DNA of 64,000 bases from an uncultured Dehalococcoidia bacterium (GTDB lineage Bacteria; Chloroflexota; Dehalococcoidia; Bin125): assembly GCA_958295515.1 (NCBI GenBank), contig CATQGW010000001.1:1070658-1134657 (forward strand), in the 5' to 3' direction. This document shows, in pieces, positions 34,501 through 43,312 of this stretch (position 1 is the first letter of the stretch; each line of letters starts with the position of its first letter). The position numbers were made by a program, and so were the translations under genes. Below the pieces are notes generated by a model, which was given only the letters and a program-made list of their open reading frames with translations, made no database searches and had not been told where the DNA came from.

Positions 34501-35382
34501 ATGAGCGAGCGAACGGTTCCCCCGCTGGACGCGGCGCTGGTGCGCGAGCTGGTCGGGATGTCGCTGCGCGAGGACCGCGCGGACCTCGATCTGACGACCG
34601 ATTCGCTCGCGCCCTGGCTGGGCGCAGGCCGCGCCGTGATCACCGCCCGCGCCGAGGGCGTCGTCTGCGGCGTCAATTTCGCCGCCGCCGCCTTCCGCGC
34701 GCTCGATCCGAACGCCGACATCGAGATGCGGCGCAGCGACGGCGAGCCGGTCACCGCGGGCGACGCGATCGGCGAAGTGCGCGGCTCGCTGCGCCACCTG
34801 CTGCGCGCCGAGCGGGTGGCGCTCAACTGGCTACAGCGGCTCTCGGGCACGGCCACGCTCACCGCCGCCGCGGTCGCCGCCGCCCGGTCGGGCGGCGCAG
34901 CGCGCATCCTCGACACCCGCAAGACCACGCCCGGCCTGCGCGCCGCCGAGCGCTACGCGGTGCGCTGCGGCGGCGGCCTCAACCACCGCGACAGCCTTTC
35001 GGCGGGCATCCTGCTCAAGGACAACCATCTCGCCGGCGCTGCGGCCGCCGGCCTCTCGCTCGCCGACACGGTGCAGGCAGCGCTGGACGGCGTCGGCCCC
35101 GCCACGGCGGTCGAGGTCGAAGTGACCAATCTGGCCCAGGCGCGCGAGGCGCTGGACGCCGGCGCGCGCGCGCTGCTGCTCGACAACTTCGCCGTCGAGG
35201 AGCTGCCGCCCGCCGTCGCGCTGGCGCACGCGCGCGGAGCGCAGGTCGAGGCGAGCGGCGGCGTCACGGTCGAGCAGATCGGCGCAATCGCCGCAACCGG
35301 CGTCGATTACATCTCGCTCGGCGCGCTCACCCATTCCGCCCCCGCGCTCGACATCGCGCTCGATCTGCAACCCGCTCCCTAG
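34501..35382 (+). CDS. nadC: Quinolinate phosphoribosyltransferase NadC
   Basis: A 293-residue enzyme converting quinolinate and PRPP to nicotinate mononucleotide. Landmarks are RAERVALNWLQRLSGTAT near 102, DTRKTTPGLR near 139, CGGGLNHRDSLS near 156, LLKDNHL near 170, VEVEVTN near 202 and the late ASGGVTVEQI and DYISLGALTHS. It completes de novo NAD synthesis from aspartate, 10 bp after nadB. Confidence 0.95.
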   Translation: MSERTVPPLDAALVRELVGMSLREDRADLDLTTDSLAPWLGAGRAVITARAEGVVCGVNFAAAAFRALDPNADIEMRRSDGEPVTAGDAIGEVRGSLRHLLRAERVALNWLQRLSGTATLTAAAVAAARSGGAARILDTRKTTPGLRAAERYAVRCGGGLNHRDSLSAGILLKDNHLAGAAAAGLSLADTVQAALDGVGPATAVEVEVTNLAQAREALDAGARALLLDNFAVEELPPAVALAHARGAQVEASGGVTVEQIGAIAATGVDYISLGALTHSAPALDIALDLQPAP

Positions 35383-35446
35383 CGCCCGCAGTTCAAGCCG
35401 CAGGCGTCCATCGATCGCGCTACCGTTCCCACCAGAGGAATCTGCC

Positions 35447-36004
35447 ATGACGACGGCCAAGACCGACCTCCTGACCGCCGACGACCTGCTGCGTCTCTAC
35501 AGCGAGGGGGTGCGCGGGGAACTGGTTCGAGGGGTGCTGCGGGAAACGATGCCATCAGGACAACGACACGGCGCGATCGTCGCAAAGCTGCTGATCACCC
35601 TCGGCATGTTCATCGAACCGCGGAGACTGGGCACGCTGGTCGCCTCCGACTCCGGCATCCTGCTCGAGCGCGACCCGGATACGGTGCGCGAACCCGACAT
35701 CGCGTTCACGTCAATCAGCCGCCTCCCGCCGGACGCCGTCCGCGACGGTTACGCCGAGGTGGTCCCTGATCTCGTCCTCGAGATCGTCCCGCCCAATGAC
35801 CGGCCGCGCGATATTGCCGCCAAAGCCGCGATGTGGCTCAGCCACGGCGTGCGCCTCGTCTGGGTCGTCCACCCCGCCGACCGCGCCATTGATATCCACC
35901 GGCCCGACGCGGCCATCGAAACGCTCCGCGAAGACGCGACCCTCAACAGCGGCGATGTGCTCCCCGGCTTCACCTGCCTGGTCAGCGCCGTCTTCGACAG
36001 CTAG
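35447..36004 (+). CDS. Uma2-family protein (DUF820, PD-(D/E)xK fold)
   Basis: A 185-residue protein with the Uma2 outline: an early LTADDLLRLYSEGVRGELV, central VREPDIAF near 85, PDLVLEIVPPNDR near 108 and DIAAKAAMWLSHGVRLVWVV near 122. The EPD...LEI...K arrangement is that of a PD-(D/E)xK nuclease core. The biological role of this abundant family is not established. It follows nadC by 64 bp. Confidence 0.88.
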   Translation: MTTAKTDLLTADDLLRLYSEGVRGELVRGVLRETMPSGQRHGAIVAKLLITLGMFIEPRRLGTLVASDSGILLERDPDTVREPDIAFTSISRLPPDAVRDGYAEVVPDLVLEIVPPNDRPRDIAAKAAMWLSHGVRLVWVVHPADRAIDIHRPDAAIETLREDATLNSGDVLPGFTCLVSAVFDS

Positions 36005-36012
36005 GACGCCCG

Positions 36013-36477
36013 TCAACTGCGGCGCGGGCGATCGAGCTCGTCGGAGTCGATCACAACGGTGAACGGACCGTCGTTGACCAGCTCGACCTGCATCATTGCG
36101 CCGAAGACGCCTTGAGCGACCGGCACTCCCGACTGCTCGAGCTGTTGGGCGAAGCGGGCGACCAGCGGCTCGGCGAGTTCGGGCCGGGCGGCGGCGGTGA
36201 AGCTGGGACGGCGGCCTTTACGGACATCCGAGATCAGCGTGAACTGGCTCACCACCAGCACCGCGCCGCCCACATCGGCGACGCTCTCGTTGAAGCGTCC
36301 CTCGCTGTCGGAGAAGATGCGCAGCCCGACGACTTTGGCGGCGACGCGATCGATCGTGGCGGCGTCATCGCCGTCGGCGACGCCGACCAGCGCCAGCAGG
36401 CCGGGCCCGATTTCCCCGACGGTCTCGCCGTCCACGCGCACCGCGGCGCGGCTGACGCGCTGGAGGACGACACGCAT
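36013..36477 (-). CDS. dtd: D-aminoacyl-tRNA deacylase
   Basis: A 154-residue DTD. N-terminus [18 protein letters not shown], the conserved SQFTL near 78 and the Gly-cisPro motif in [10 protein letters not shown] near 136 (usually NxGPVT). It removes mischarged D-amino acids and glycine from tRNA. It is convergent with the Uma2 gene and 15 bp downstream of the FmdB-type gene. Confidence 0.93.
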   Translation of the reverse strand: MRVVLQRVSRAAVRVDGETVGEIGPGLLALVGVADGDDAATIDRVAAKVVGLRIFSDSEGRFNESVADVGGAVLVVSQFTLISDVRKGRRPSFTAAARPELAEPLVARFAQQLEQSGVPVAQGVFGAMMQVELVNDGPFTVVIDSDELDRPRRS

Positions 36478-36492
36478 TGGACGGGCGGCGGC

Positions 36493-36801
36493 TCAGTCGG
36501 ACGCGGCGGCGCTGACCTTGTCCGAGGTGTCGGACCCGGCAGTGTCGCCATCCGCCTCGCCCCCACCGTCACCATCGCCGTCCCCGCCCTCCCGATCCTC
36601 GTCGGCGCGGGTCTTCCAGGAGGACTTGCGGTTGTCGGTCGAGTACCAGCCCTTGCCCTTGAACAGGATCGCGGGGGCGCTGGGGATGCGCTGCATCTGC
36701 TGGGGGCACTCGGGGCAGGGCTGTTTGGCGGGCGCTTCCCAGCCCTCCAGCTTCTCCACCGCGTGGCCGCACTCAAAGCATTCGTAGGCGTATCGGGGCA
36801 C
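36493..36801 (-). CDS. FmdB-family zinc-ribbon protein
   Basis: A 102-residue protein with the N-terminal FmdB/CxxC zinc ribbon: YAYECFECGHAVE (Cys8, Cys11) and PCPECPQQMQR (Cys29, Cys32), then ILFKGKGWYSTDNR and an acidic Gly/Asp-rich tail (EGGDGDGDGGGEADGD). Such proteins are put forward as regulators but lack a firm function. It is divergent from rpsB. Confidence 0.88.
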   Translation of the reverse strand: MPRYAYECFECGHAVEKLEGWEAPAKQPCPECPQQMQRIPSAPAILFKGKGWYSTDNRKSSWKTRADEDREGGDGDGDGGGEADGDTAGSDTSDKVSAAASD

Positions 36802-36973
36802 GAACGTTCCTCACGCTCGGAGCGCCGCAGCGCGGGGCGGCGTAGGCCCCAACGCTCCGACGCCGCACGGAATGGCCTCAAAGTTATCACGACGCTCACG
36901 CCCTCTGCGAGTGGCGCGACAGATCGCCTCGGATCGCGCCGCGCCGGAGGTCGCGCAGGCGCGACGGCGTGCG

Positions 36974-37024
36974 TATACTCGCGGACAATGCACCGCGTGC
37001 GAGCGGTTGCGTGTGCCCGCAACC
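36974..37024 (+). promoter_or_regulatory. rpsB leader: -10-like box and hairpin
   Basis: TATACT at 36974-36979 is a good -10 element, though no clear -35 precedes it. Downstream, GGTTGCG (37005-37011) and CGCAACC (37018-37024) form a perfect 7-bp hairpin in the presumed 5' leader, which could take part in S2 autoregulation. No other feature is seen in 36802-37076. Confidence 0.4.
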
Positions 37025-37076
37025 GAATCGCCCACTGCGGGCGTTCGTTCAACCCGGATGACAGCTCAGGAGCACG

Positions 37077-37838
37077 ATGACGACACAACTCTCGATGCGC
37101 GACCTGCTCGAGGCCGGCGTCCATTTCGGCCACCAGACGGGACGCTGGAATCCCAAAATGGCGCCCTTCATCTACGGCGCGCGCAACGGCGTACACATTC
37201 TCGACCTGGCGCAGACTGTCGGGCGGCTGGGCGAGGCGACGGCCTTCGTGCGCGACACCGCCGCCGAGGGGCAGCAGGTGCTCTTCGTGGGTACCAAGCG
37301 GCAGGCGCAAGACGTGATCCGCAACGAGGCGGACCGCGCCGGGATGCCGCACGTGGTGACCCGCTGGCTGGGCGGCACGCTGACCAACTTCAACACCATT
37401 CGCAGCCGCGTCGACTACATGCTCGAGCTGGAGCAACGCGAAGAGCAGGGCCAGCTCGACATGCTGCCCAAGAAGGAAGCGCTGCGGCTGCGCGACAAGC
37501 TGACCCGCCTGCACCGCTACCTGCGCGGGCTGCGCGACATGACCCAGCTGCCGGGCGCGATCTTCATAGTTGATGTGCCGCGCGAGCACATCGCGGTGGC
37601 CGAGGCGCAGCGCCTCGGCATCCCGATCGTCGCCGTCTGCGACACCAACTGCGATCCCCGCCCGATCGACTATCCGATCCCCTCGAACGACGACGCGATT
37701 CGCGCGGTGCGGCTGCTGGCCGCGCAGATCGCGGACGCCGCCTCGGAGGGCACAATGCTGCGCCAGAGCGCGCAGCGCGACGCCCAGATGGAGGACGGCC
37801 AGCCGGCCGAGCCGGCCGCCGCTCCCGCAGGCGGCTGA
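37077..37838 (+). CDS. rpsB: Ribosomal protein S2
   Basis: A 253-residue S2 with the standard signatures: LLEAGVHFGHQTGRWNPKM near residue 9, FVGTKRQAQDVI near 71, RWLGGTLTNF near 97 and PIVAVCDTNCDPRPIDYPIP near 181. It starts the conserved rpsB-tsf-pyrH-frr-uppS-cdsA-dxr-rseP block. Confidence 0.97.
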   Translation: MTTQLSMRDLLEAGVHFGHQTGRWNPKMAPFIYGARNGVHILDLAQTVGRLGEATAFVRDTAAEGQQVLFVGTKRQAQDVIRNEADRAGMPHVVTRWLGGTLTNFNTIRSRVDYMLELEQREEQGQLDMLPKKEALRLRDKLTRLHRYLRGLRDMTQLPGAIFIVDVPREHIAVAEAQRLGIPIVAVCDTNCDPRPIDYPIPSNDDAIRAVRLLAAQIADAASEGTMLRQSAQRDAQMEDGQPAEPAAAPAGG

Positions 37839-37908
37839 GCCGAACATCGACACCCAACACCGCCGAGGCGCTGCACACGACGCGCCCGCCTGAAACGGAG
37901 CCTGCATC

Positions 37909-38400
37909 GTGGCCGTGAGCATCGACCAAATCAAAGCCCTGCGCGAAGAGACCGGCGCCGGCGTGATGGACTGCCGCAGCGCGCTGGAAGCGAGCGAGGG
38001 CAACCTCGACGCGGCGCGTGAAATCCTGCGCGAAAAGGGCATCGCCACCGCCGCCAAGCGCGCCGACCGCACCGCCGGCCAGGGGCTGATCGAGTCCTAC
38101 ATCCACGGCGGGCGAATCGGCGTGCTGGTGGACCTGCGCTGCGAAACGGACTTCGTGGCCCGCACCGAGCCGTTCAAGGAGCTGGCGCACGACATCGCCA
38201 TGCAGGTCGCCTCGATGCAGCCCGCTGCCGTCTCCGCCGACCAGCTTGAAGACGGCGACGAAGAGGCCGTCGCGCTGCTCGACCAACCCTTCATTCGCGA
38301 CGCCAGCCAGACCATCGCGGACCGGATCAACGACGTGATCGCCTCGGTCGGGGAGAAGATCGAGGTGGCGCGCTTCATCCGCTACCAAGTCGGCGAGTAG
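37909..38400 (+). CDS. tsf: Elongation factor Ts (short form)
   Basis: A 163-residue EF-Ts with GTG start. The UBA-like N-terminus (IKALREETGAGVMDCRSALE) and the core CETDFVAR motif near 75 are intact. It is shorter than the 200-280 residues of many EF-Ts, with a reduced dimerisation region, and ends in FIRYQVGE. It recycles EF-Tu. Confidence 0.94.
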   Translation: MAVSIDQIKALREETGAGVMDCRSALEASEGNLDAAREILREKGIATAAKRADRTAGQGLIESYIHGGRIGVLVDLRCETDFVARTEPFKELAHDIAMQVASMQPAAVSADQLEDGDEEAVALLDQPFIRDASQTIADRINDVIASVGEKIEVARFIRYQVGE

Positions 38401-38410
38401 CAGCGCCGCG

Positions 38411-39148
38411 ATGAGCGAGCCGCCGCGCCGGGTGCTGCTCAAAGTCAGCGGCGAAGCCTTGCAGGGCGGCCTCAGCACCGGCTTGGACCCCGCAGCAGTA
38501 AGCCGCATTGCGCTGCAACTGGTCGAATCCGTGCGTGCCGGGGTCGAGATCGCGGTCGTCGTGGGGGGCGGCAACATCGTGCGCGGGCGCGTCGCCGCGG
38601 CCGCCGGCATGACCCGCATGACCGCCGACTACGCCGGCATGCTGGGCACGATCATCAACGGTCTGGCGCTCCAGGACGCGATCGAGGCGCAGGGTGTCCA
38701 GGTGCGCACGATGTCCGCGATCAACGTGCCGGCCGTGGCCGAGCCCTATATCCCGCGGCGCGCTCGCCGCCATCTCGAGAAGGGGCGGATCGTGCTGCTG
38801 GTAGCCGGCACCGGGCAGCCGTTCGTAACCACCGACACCGCCGCAGCGCAGTTCGGCGTTGCGGTCGGCGCGCGCCGGCTGCTGATGGGCAAGCGCGGCG
38901 CCGACGGCGTCTACACCGCCGACCCCGCCACCCATCCTGAGGCGCAGCGCTACGACTCGCTCAACTACCGCGACGCGATCCACCAGAACCTCGGCGTGCT
39001 GATGGACACTGCCGCGCTCTCGCTCTGTGAAGAAAATGACCTACCCATCCTGGTCTTCGATGTGGAAGCCCCCAACGCCATCGTGCAAGCCGTCCGCGAC
39101 GGCGTAGCCGGCACCCGCGTCTACGCCGGCGCCACCCAGCTTGCCTAG
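38411..39148 (+). CDS. pyrH: Uridylate kinase
   Basis: A 245-residue bacterial UMP kinase: VLLKVSGEALQGG near residue 8, VVVGGGNIVRG near 48, TADYAGMLGTIINGLAL near 71, GTGQPFVTTDTAAA near 137 and KRGADGVYTADP near 163. It sits in its usual position after tsf; frr follows, but only after a 740-bp insertion of repeats and a PaREP1-like gene. Confidence 0.96.
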   Translation: MSEPPRRVLLKVSGEALQGGLSTGLDPAAVSRIALQLVESVRAGVEIAVVVGGGNIVRGRVAAAAGMTRMTADYAGMLGTIINGLALQDAIEAQGVQVRTMSAINVPAVAEPYIPRRARRHLEKGRIVLLVAGTGQPFVTTDTAAAQFGVAVGARRLLMGKRGADGVYTADPATHPEAQRYDSLNYRDAIHQNLGVLMDTAALSLCEENDLPILVFDVEAPNAIVQAVRDGVAGTRVYAGATQLA

Positions 39149-39305
39149 GGCGCGTCCACGCATCGGGGAAGTTGGCGGATTGGACTGGGGTTGTGAACCG
39201 TTCTGGACTTCCCCCTCGGTCCCTCCGGGGGAGAGGGCCGGAGAGGGGCGCTCGAATGGTGCTCCGGCGGACCGTCGGAGCGCAGCAGGTCGAGAAATCG
39301 CCTGG

Positions 39306-39364
39306 ATTCCTGCCTGCGCAGGAATGACGAAGGTGCGAACGCGAATGACGAAGGCGCGAACGCG
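39306..39364. repeat. Palindromic repeat plus 21-bp tandem duplication
   Basis: ATTCCTGC/GCAGGAAT (39306-39325) is a perfect 8-bp hairpin with loop CTGC, of the widespread ATTCCTGC...GCAGGAATGAC type. It runs into two 21-bp direct copies (39323-39343 and 39344-39364, one mismatch) beginning AATGACGAAGG. The rest of the 39149-39397 gap holds no gene. Confidence 0.75.
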
Positions 39365-39397
39365 TCGTAGTCTTTCCAGCACCGACACGGAGCGGCC

Positions 39398-39757
39398 ATG
39401 ACGACTCGCGCCGACTACCACGTTGAGATCAGCCGCGTCTTTCTACAGAAGGCGCGCGCGTATCTCGCAGAAGGCGATCTGTTGCAGGCCTCCGAGAAGG
39501 GTTGGGGATCGGCGGCGCAGATCGTCAAGGCGGCGGCTGACGCGCGAGGCTGGAACCACAGCTCGCATGGCGCCTTGTTCAACGCCGTAAATCGGCTGGC
39601 GTCCGAAACCGACGACCCGCAGCTGCGCAGGCTGTTTCAGTCGGCCAACGCCCTGCACCAAAACTTCTATGAGGGCTGGATGCCCGAGGAATTCGTCGCC
39701 GACGGTCTCGATGCGATCGACGAGTTCGCCACGCGGTTGGGGCGGCTCATCAACTGA
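39398..39757 (+). CDS. PaREP1-like (HEPN-type) protein inserted between pyrH and frr
   Basis: A 119-residue all-helical protein. The block GDLLQASEKGWGSAAQIVKA (near 26) and the late ALHQNFYEGW (near 86) match the PaREP1 family and the two proteins at the right edge of this window (63178 and 63655). PaREP1 proteins are small HEPN-like, often multi-copy, with no firm function. It interrupts an otherwise conserved translation/lipid operon and is preceded by repeats, suggesting mobility. Confidence 0.72.
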   Translation: MTTRADYHVEISRVFLQKARAYLAEGDLLQASEKGWGSAAQIVKAAADARGWNHSSHGALFNAVNRLASETDDPQLRRLFQSANALHQNFYEGWMPEEFVADGLDAIDEFATRLGRLIN

Positions 39758-39888
39758 GCGCCGCCTGCGGTCCGCTGCCCCAACCCGCTGCGCGCGCAAG
39801 TGCGGCGCAGCCGTTGGCATCCGCGCGCACGCCGGCATCACTCAACTCGGCTGAGCGACGGGGCGACACTGCTATCTTGCTCACTGCC

Positions 39889-40461
39889 ATGGCTGACGAC
39901 GAACTGCTGGAACTGGCCTTTTCCGACGCCGACGACCGCATGCGCGGCGCGGTCAGCGCGCTGGAGCGCGATTTTCAGATGATCCGCACCGGGCGGGCGC
40001 ATCCGGGGCTGGTCGAGCACATCCGCGTCGACTACTACGGCACCAACATGGAGCTGATCCAGCTGGCCACGATCTCCGTGCCCGAGGCGCGGCTGATCGC
40101 GATCCAGCCCTGGGACAAGAACGCCTTTGACCCGATCACCAAGGCGCTGCAGCAGTCGGACCTGGGGATCAATCCGCAGAACGACGGGATCGTAATTCGG
40201 CTGGCGCTGCCGGAGCTGACCGAGCAGCGGCGGCGCGAGCTGGCGCGCGTGGTCTCGCAGAAGGCGGAGGGCGCGCGGGTGGCGGTGCGCAACATCCGCC
40301 GCCACGTCCACGACGACTTGCGCGGCATGCAGCGCGACGGCGACCTCTCGCAGGATGAGGAGCACCGCGCCGAGGCGCGGCTGGACAAACTCACAACGGA
40401 CTACATCGCTATCGTGGACCAGGCGGGCGACGCAAAGGAGCAAGAGCTCCTGGAGGTCTAG
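39889..40461 (+). CDS. frr: Ribosome recycling factor
   Basis: A 190-residue RRF: RDFQMIRTGRAHPGLVEHI near residue 26, YGTNMELIQLATISVPEAR near 47, INPQNDGIVIRLALPELTEQ near 95 and the helical C-terminus EEHRAEARLDKLT. ATG 39889 follows family length. It splits post-termination ribosomes together with EF-G. Confidence 0.95.
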   Translation: MADDELLELAFSDADDRMRGAVSALERDFQMIRTGRAHPGLVEHIRVDYYGTNMELIQLATISVPEARLIAIQPWDKNAFDPITKALQQSDLGINPQNDGIVIRLALPELTEQRRRELARVVSQKAEGARVAVRNIRRHVHDDLRGMQRDGDLSQDEEHRAEARLDKLTTDYIAIVDQAGDAKEQELLEV

Positions 40462-40463
40462 TT

Positions 40464-41264
40464 GTGACACGCTGGCCGACCGCACCCCGCACTGCCGAAC
40501 TGTCCGCCGCACCGCACCCACAGAACGGGAGCGCGCCCGCCGCCGCGCCCGCGCCGCTGCCCCGCCACGTGGCGGTGATCATGGACGGCAACGGACGCTG
40601 GGCGGCGCAGCGCGGACTGCGCCCCACCGACGGGCACCGGGCGGGCACCGAGAACATCCGCACCGCGATCGAGGCCTTTGCCGAGCGCGGCGTGCGCTAT
40701 CTCACGCTCTTCGCCTTTTCGACCGAGAACTGGCGACGCCCCCGGCCGGAGGTGCGGGGGCTGATGCGCATTCTCTCCAGCACGATTGATCGCGAGGTGC
40801 AGCCGCTGCACGAAGCGGGCGTGCAGCTGCGCTACATCGGGCGGCTCGACGCGCTCTCCGAGCACCTGCGCCGCAAGATCGACGACGCCGTGGCGCGCAC
40901 CAGCCAGAACACGCGAATGACCGTCTGCGTCGCCTTCAACTACGGAGGGCGGACCGAGCTGGTCGACGCCGTGCGGCGGATCGCCGAAGACGGGATCGCT
41001 CCTGAGCAGATCAACGAGGAGCTGATCAACCGCTACCTCTACACCGGCGACATACCGGATCCGGACCTGATCATCCGCACCGGCGGGGACCAGCGCGTCT
41101 CGAACTTCCTGATCTGGCAGGCGGCCTACGCCGAGTACGTGTTCTCGCCCACCTGGTGGCCCGATTTCGGGGCGGAGGATGTCGACGCCGCGCTGGAGGC
41201 CTACGCGCGGCGCTGCCGCAACTTCGGCGGGCGCAACGGCGCAGCCGCAGATAATGGCCGCTAG
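40464..41264 (+). CDS. uppS: Isoprenyl transferase (undecaprenyl diphosphate synthase)
   Basis: A 266-residue cis-prenyltransferase. Catalytic Asp41 lies in HVAVIMDGNGRWA, then GHRAGTENIRTAIE, LTLFAFSTENWRRP near 85 and the substrate motif DLIIRTGGDQRVSNFLIWQ near 200. An Ala/Pro-rich N-terminal extension of about 33 residues precedes the fold. The start is GTG, 2 bp after the frr stop. It makes the lipid carrier for cell-wall synthesis. Confidence 0.95.
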   Translation: MTRWPTAPRTAELSAAPHPQNGSAPAAAPAPLPRHVAVIMDGNGRWAAQRGLRPTDGHRAGTENIRTAIEAFAERGVRYLTLFAFSTENWRRPRPEVRGLMRILSSTIDREVQPLHEAGVQLRYIGRLDALSEHLRRKIDDAVARTSQNTRMTVCVAFNYGGRTELVDAVRRIAEDGIAPEQINEELINRYLYTGDIPDPDLIIRTGGDQRVSNFLIWQAAYAEYVFSPTWWPDFGAEDVDAALEAYARRCRNFGGRNGAAADNGR

Positions 41265-42135
41265 CCCGCGGCGGCTGGCGGCGGCGCTGCGCCGCGGCCC
41301 GCTCTCCGGCCAGCTCGCCCTGCGCCTGCTCAGCGCCGCCGTCGGCATGCCGGTGATCGTCGTCGCAATCCTGGTCGGCGGTCCGCTCTTCGCGGCGCTG
41401 TTGGGAGTGGCGATGCTGGTCGCGCTGGGCGAGATCGCCGCAATCTGCGGCATTCCGCGCCGATCGCCCGCGTTCCTGCTCGCCGCCGCCGGCCTCGGCG
41501 CGGCGCTGGGCGTCGCGATCACCGAGGCCGCCCCGCTGCATCACGTCGTGCTGATCGCCGCCTTGGCGGTCTTCGCCGCCGCAACCCTGGAAGCCAGCCT
41601 GCGCGAGCAGACGCCGCGCGAAGATGCGCTCCAGCGCTATCTCGCGGGCGGCGTAGTGATGGCCGCCGCGCTGCTCTACCTGGCGCTGCCGGCCGCGGCC
41701 TTCGTGCTGATTCGCGGACCGCTGGGCGGGGGGGACGGCGCAGAGTGGATGCTGCTCGGCGTGCTGGCGGTGATGAGCACCGACGCCGCCGCCTACGCCG
41801 GCGGGCGCACGCTGGGGCGCCACCGCCTCTCGCCCGCGATCAGCCCCAACAAGACCGTCGAAGGCGCGATCTGCGGCTGGCTCGGCGGCGCCGGCGCGGT
41901 GCTCGCCCTGGACCAAATCTTCGGCCTCGAACCCGGCATCTGGCCATTAATCCTGCTCGCCCTCGTCCTGCCGCTCGCCGCGCAACTCGGCGACCTCGCC
42001 GAGTCGCTCTTCAAGCGCGCGCGCGGCGTGAAGGACTCCTCGAACCTGATCCCCGGCCACGGCGGCGTGCTCGATCGGCTCGACAGCCTCCTGTTCGGGC
42101 TGCCGACCATATACTTTTTTCTGGTCTGGACCTGA
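41254..42135 (+). CDS. cdsA: Phosphatidate cytidylyltransferase
   Basis: A 293-residue multi-spanning membrane enzyme with the CdsA signature KDSSNLIPGHGGVLDRLDSL near the C-terminus and SPNKTVEGAICGW in the middle. It makes CDP-diacylglycerol for phospholipid synthesis. ATG 41254 overlaps the uppS end by 11 bp. Confidence 0.94.
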   Translation: MAASPRRLAAALRRGPLSGQLALRLLSAAVGMPVIVVAILVGGPLFAALLGVAMLVALGEIAAICGIPRRSPAFLLAAAGLGAALGVAITEAAPLHHVVLIAALAVFAAATLEASLREQTPREDALQRYLAGGVVMAAALLYLALPAAAFVLIRGPLGGGDGAEWMLLGVLAVMSTDAAAYAGGRTLGRHRLSPAISPNKTVEGAICGWLGGAGAVLALDQIFGLEPGIWPLILLALVLPLAAQLGDLAESLFKRARGVKDSSNLIPGHGGVLDRLDSLLFGLPTIYFFLVWT

Positions 42136-42139
42136 CACG

Positions 42140-43312
42140 ATGACCGACTCCTCGACCAACCTGGTGTTGATCGGCTCGACCGGCAGCATCGGCACGCAGA
42201 CGCTCGATGTGGTGCGCTCGATGCCCGAGCGCTATCGCGTGCTCGGCCTCGCGGCCGGGCGCAACCTCGATGCGCTCGAAACGCAGGCGCGCGAGTTTCG
42301 CCCGCGCTACCTCTGGGCGGCGGCCAACGGCGGCAGCGCAGAGAATGCACGCCTGCGGACCATTGCAGACGAGATCGGCGCGAGCATCGCGTCGATGGAG
42401 GTGATGGCCGCTGATCCCGACGGCGATGTGCTCGTCGTGGGCACCGCCGGGCGCGCCGGCCTCGAACCCACCCTGACGGCGCTGCGGCGCGGCGCGGATG
42501 TGGCGCTGGCCAACAAGGAGGTGGTGGTGATGGCGGGCGCGCTGGTGCGCGCCGCAGCCGACGCCGGCGGCGGGCAGCTGCGCCCGATCGATTCCGAGCA
42601 CAGCGCCATCTGGCAGTGCCTCTGGGGCGAGGAGGAGCACGAAATCCGGCGGATCATTCTGACCGCCTCAGGCGGTGCGCTGCGCGACCTCCCGCCCGAA
42701 CAGCTGCCCGACGTGACGCCCGAACAGGCGCTCAAGCACCCCACCTGGAATATGGGCGCGAAGATCACGATCGACAGCGCCACGCTAATGAACAAGGGGA
42801 TGGAGACAATCGAAGCGCGCTGGCTATTCGATGTGCCCTACGAGCGGGTGGAAGTGATCCAGCACGCCGAGTCGATCGTGCATTCGCTGGTCGAGTTCGC
42901 CGACGGCTCGGTCAAGGCGCAGCTGGGCTACCCCGACATGCGGCTGCCGATCCAACTGGCGCTCTCCTGGCCGCTGCGGCTGCGCCCCACCACCGACCCG
43001 CTCGATCTGGCAGCCGTGGGCAGCCTCAACTTCTCAACGCCCGACCTGGATCGCTATCCCTGCCTGCGGCTGGCGATGCGCGCCGGGCTGGCCGGCGGCA
43101 CCTACCCTGCGGTAATGGCGGCGGCCGACGAGATCGCCGTCGAGGCCTTCCTCCGCCGCGCGATCCGCTTCGATCAGATTCCGGCGCTGGTCGAGTGCGC
43201 GCTCGACGCGCACGAGAGCGCGTCGGAGCCCTCGCTGGAGCAGATCGACGCCGCCGATCAGTGGGCGCGCCGCCTCACACACGAGCGCATTGAAGCGGGA
43301 TCATGGTCCTAA
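42140..43312 (+). CDS. dxr: 1-deoxy-D-xylulose-5-phosphate reductoisomerase
   Basis: A 390-residue DXR, the second step of the MEP isoprenoid pathway. The NADPH loop LIGSTGSIGTQTLDVV starts near residue 10. LANKEVVVMAG near 123, PIDSEHSAIWQCL near 152, TASGGALRD near 174 and TWNMGAKITIDSATLMNKGME near 202 cover metal and substrate binding. It overlaps rseP by 10 bp. Confidence 0.96.
   Translation: MTDSSTNLVLIGSTGSIGTQTLDVVRSMPERYRVLGLAAGRNLDALETQAREFRPRYLWAAANGGSAENARLRTIADEIGASIASMEVMAADPDGDVLVVGTAGRAGLEPTLTALRRGADVALANKEVVVMAGALVRAAADAGGGQLRPIDSEHSAIWQCLWGEEEHEIRRIILTASGGALRDLPPEQLPDVTPEQALKHPTWNMGAKITIDSATLMNKGMETIEARWLFDVPYERVEVIQHAESIVHSLVEFADGSVKAQLGYPDMRLPIQLALSWPLRLRPTTDPLDLAAVGSLNFSTPDLDRYPCLRLAMRAGLAGGTYPAVMAAADEIAVEAFLRRAIRFDQIPALVECALDAHESASEPSLEQIDAADQWARRLTHERIEAGSWS

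Noticed and set aside
37909-38400. Short EF-Ts as a truncated or broken gene
   Set aside because: Both the N-terminal domain and the core motif are intact and the operon continues normally; short EF-Ts forms are known in several phyla.
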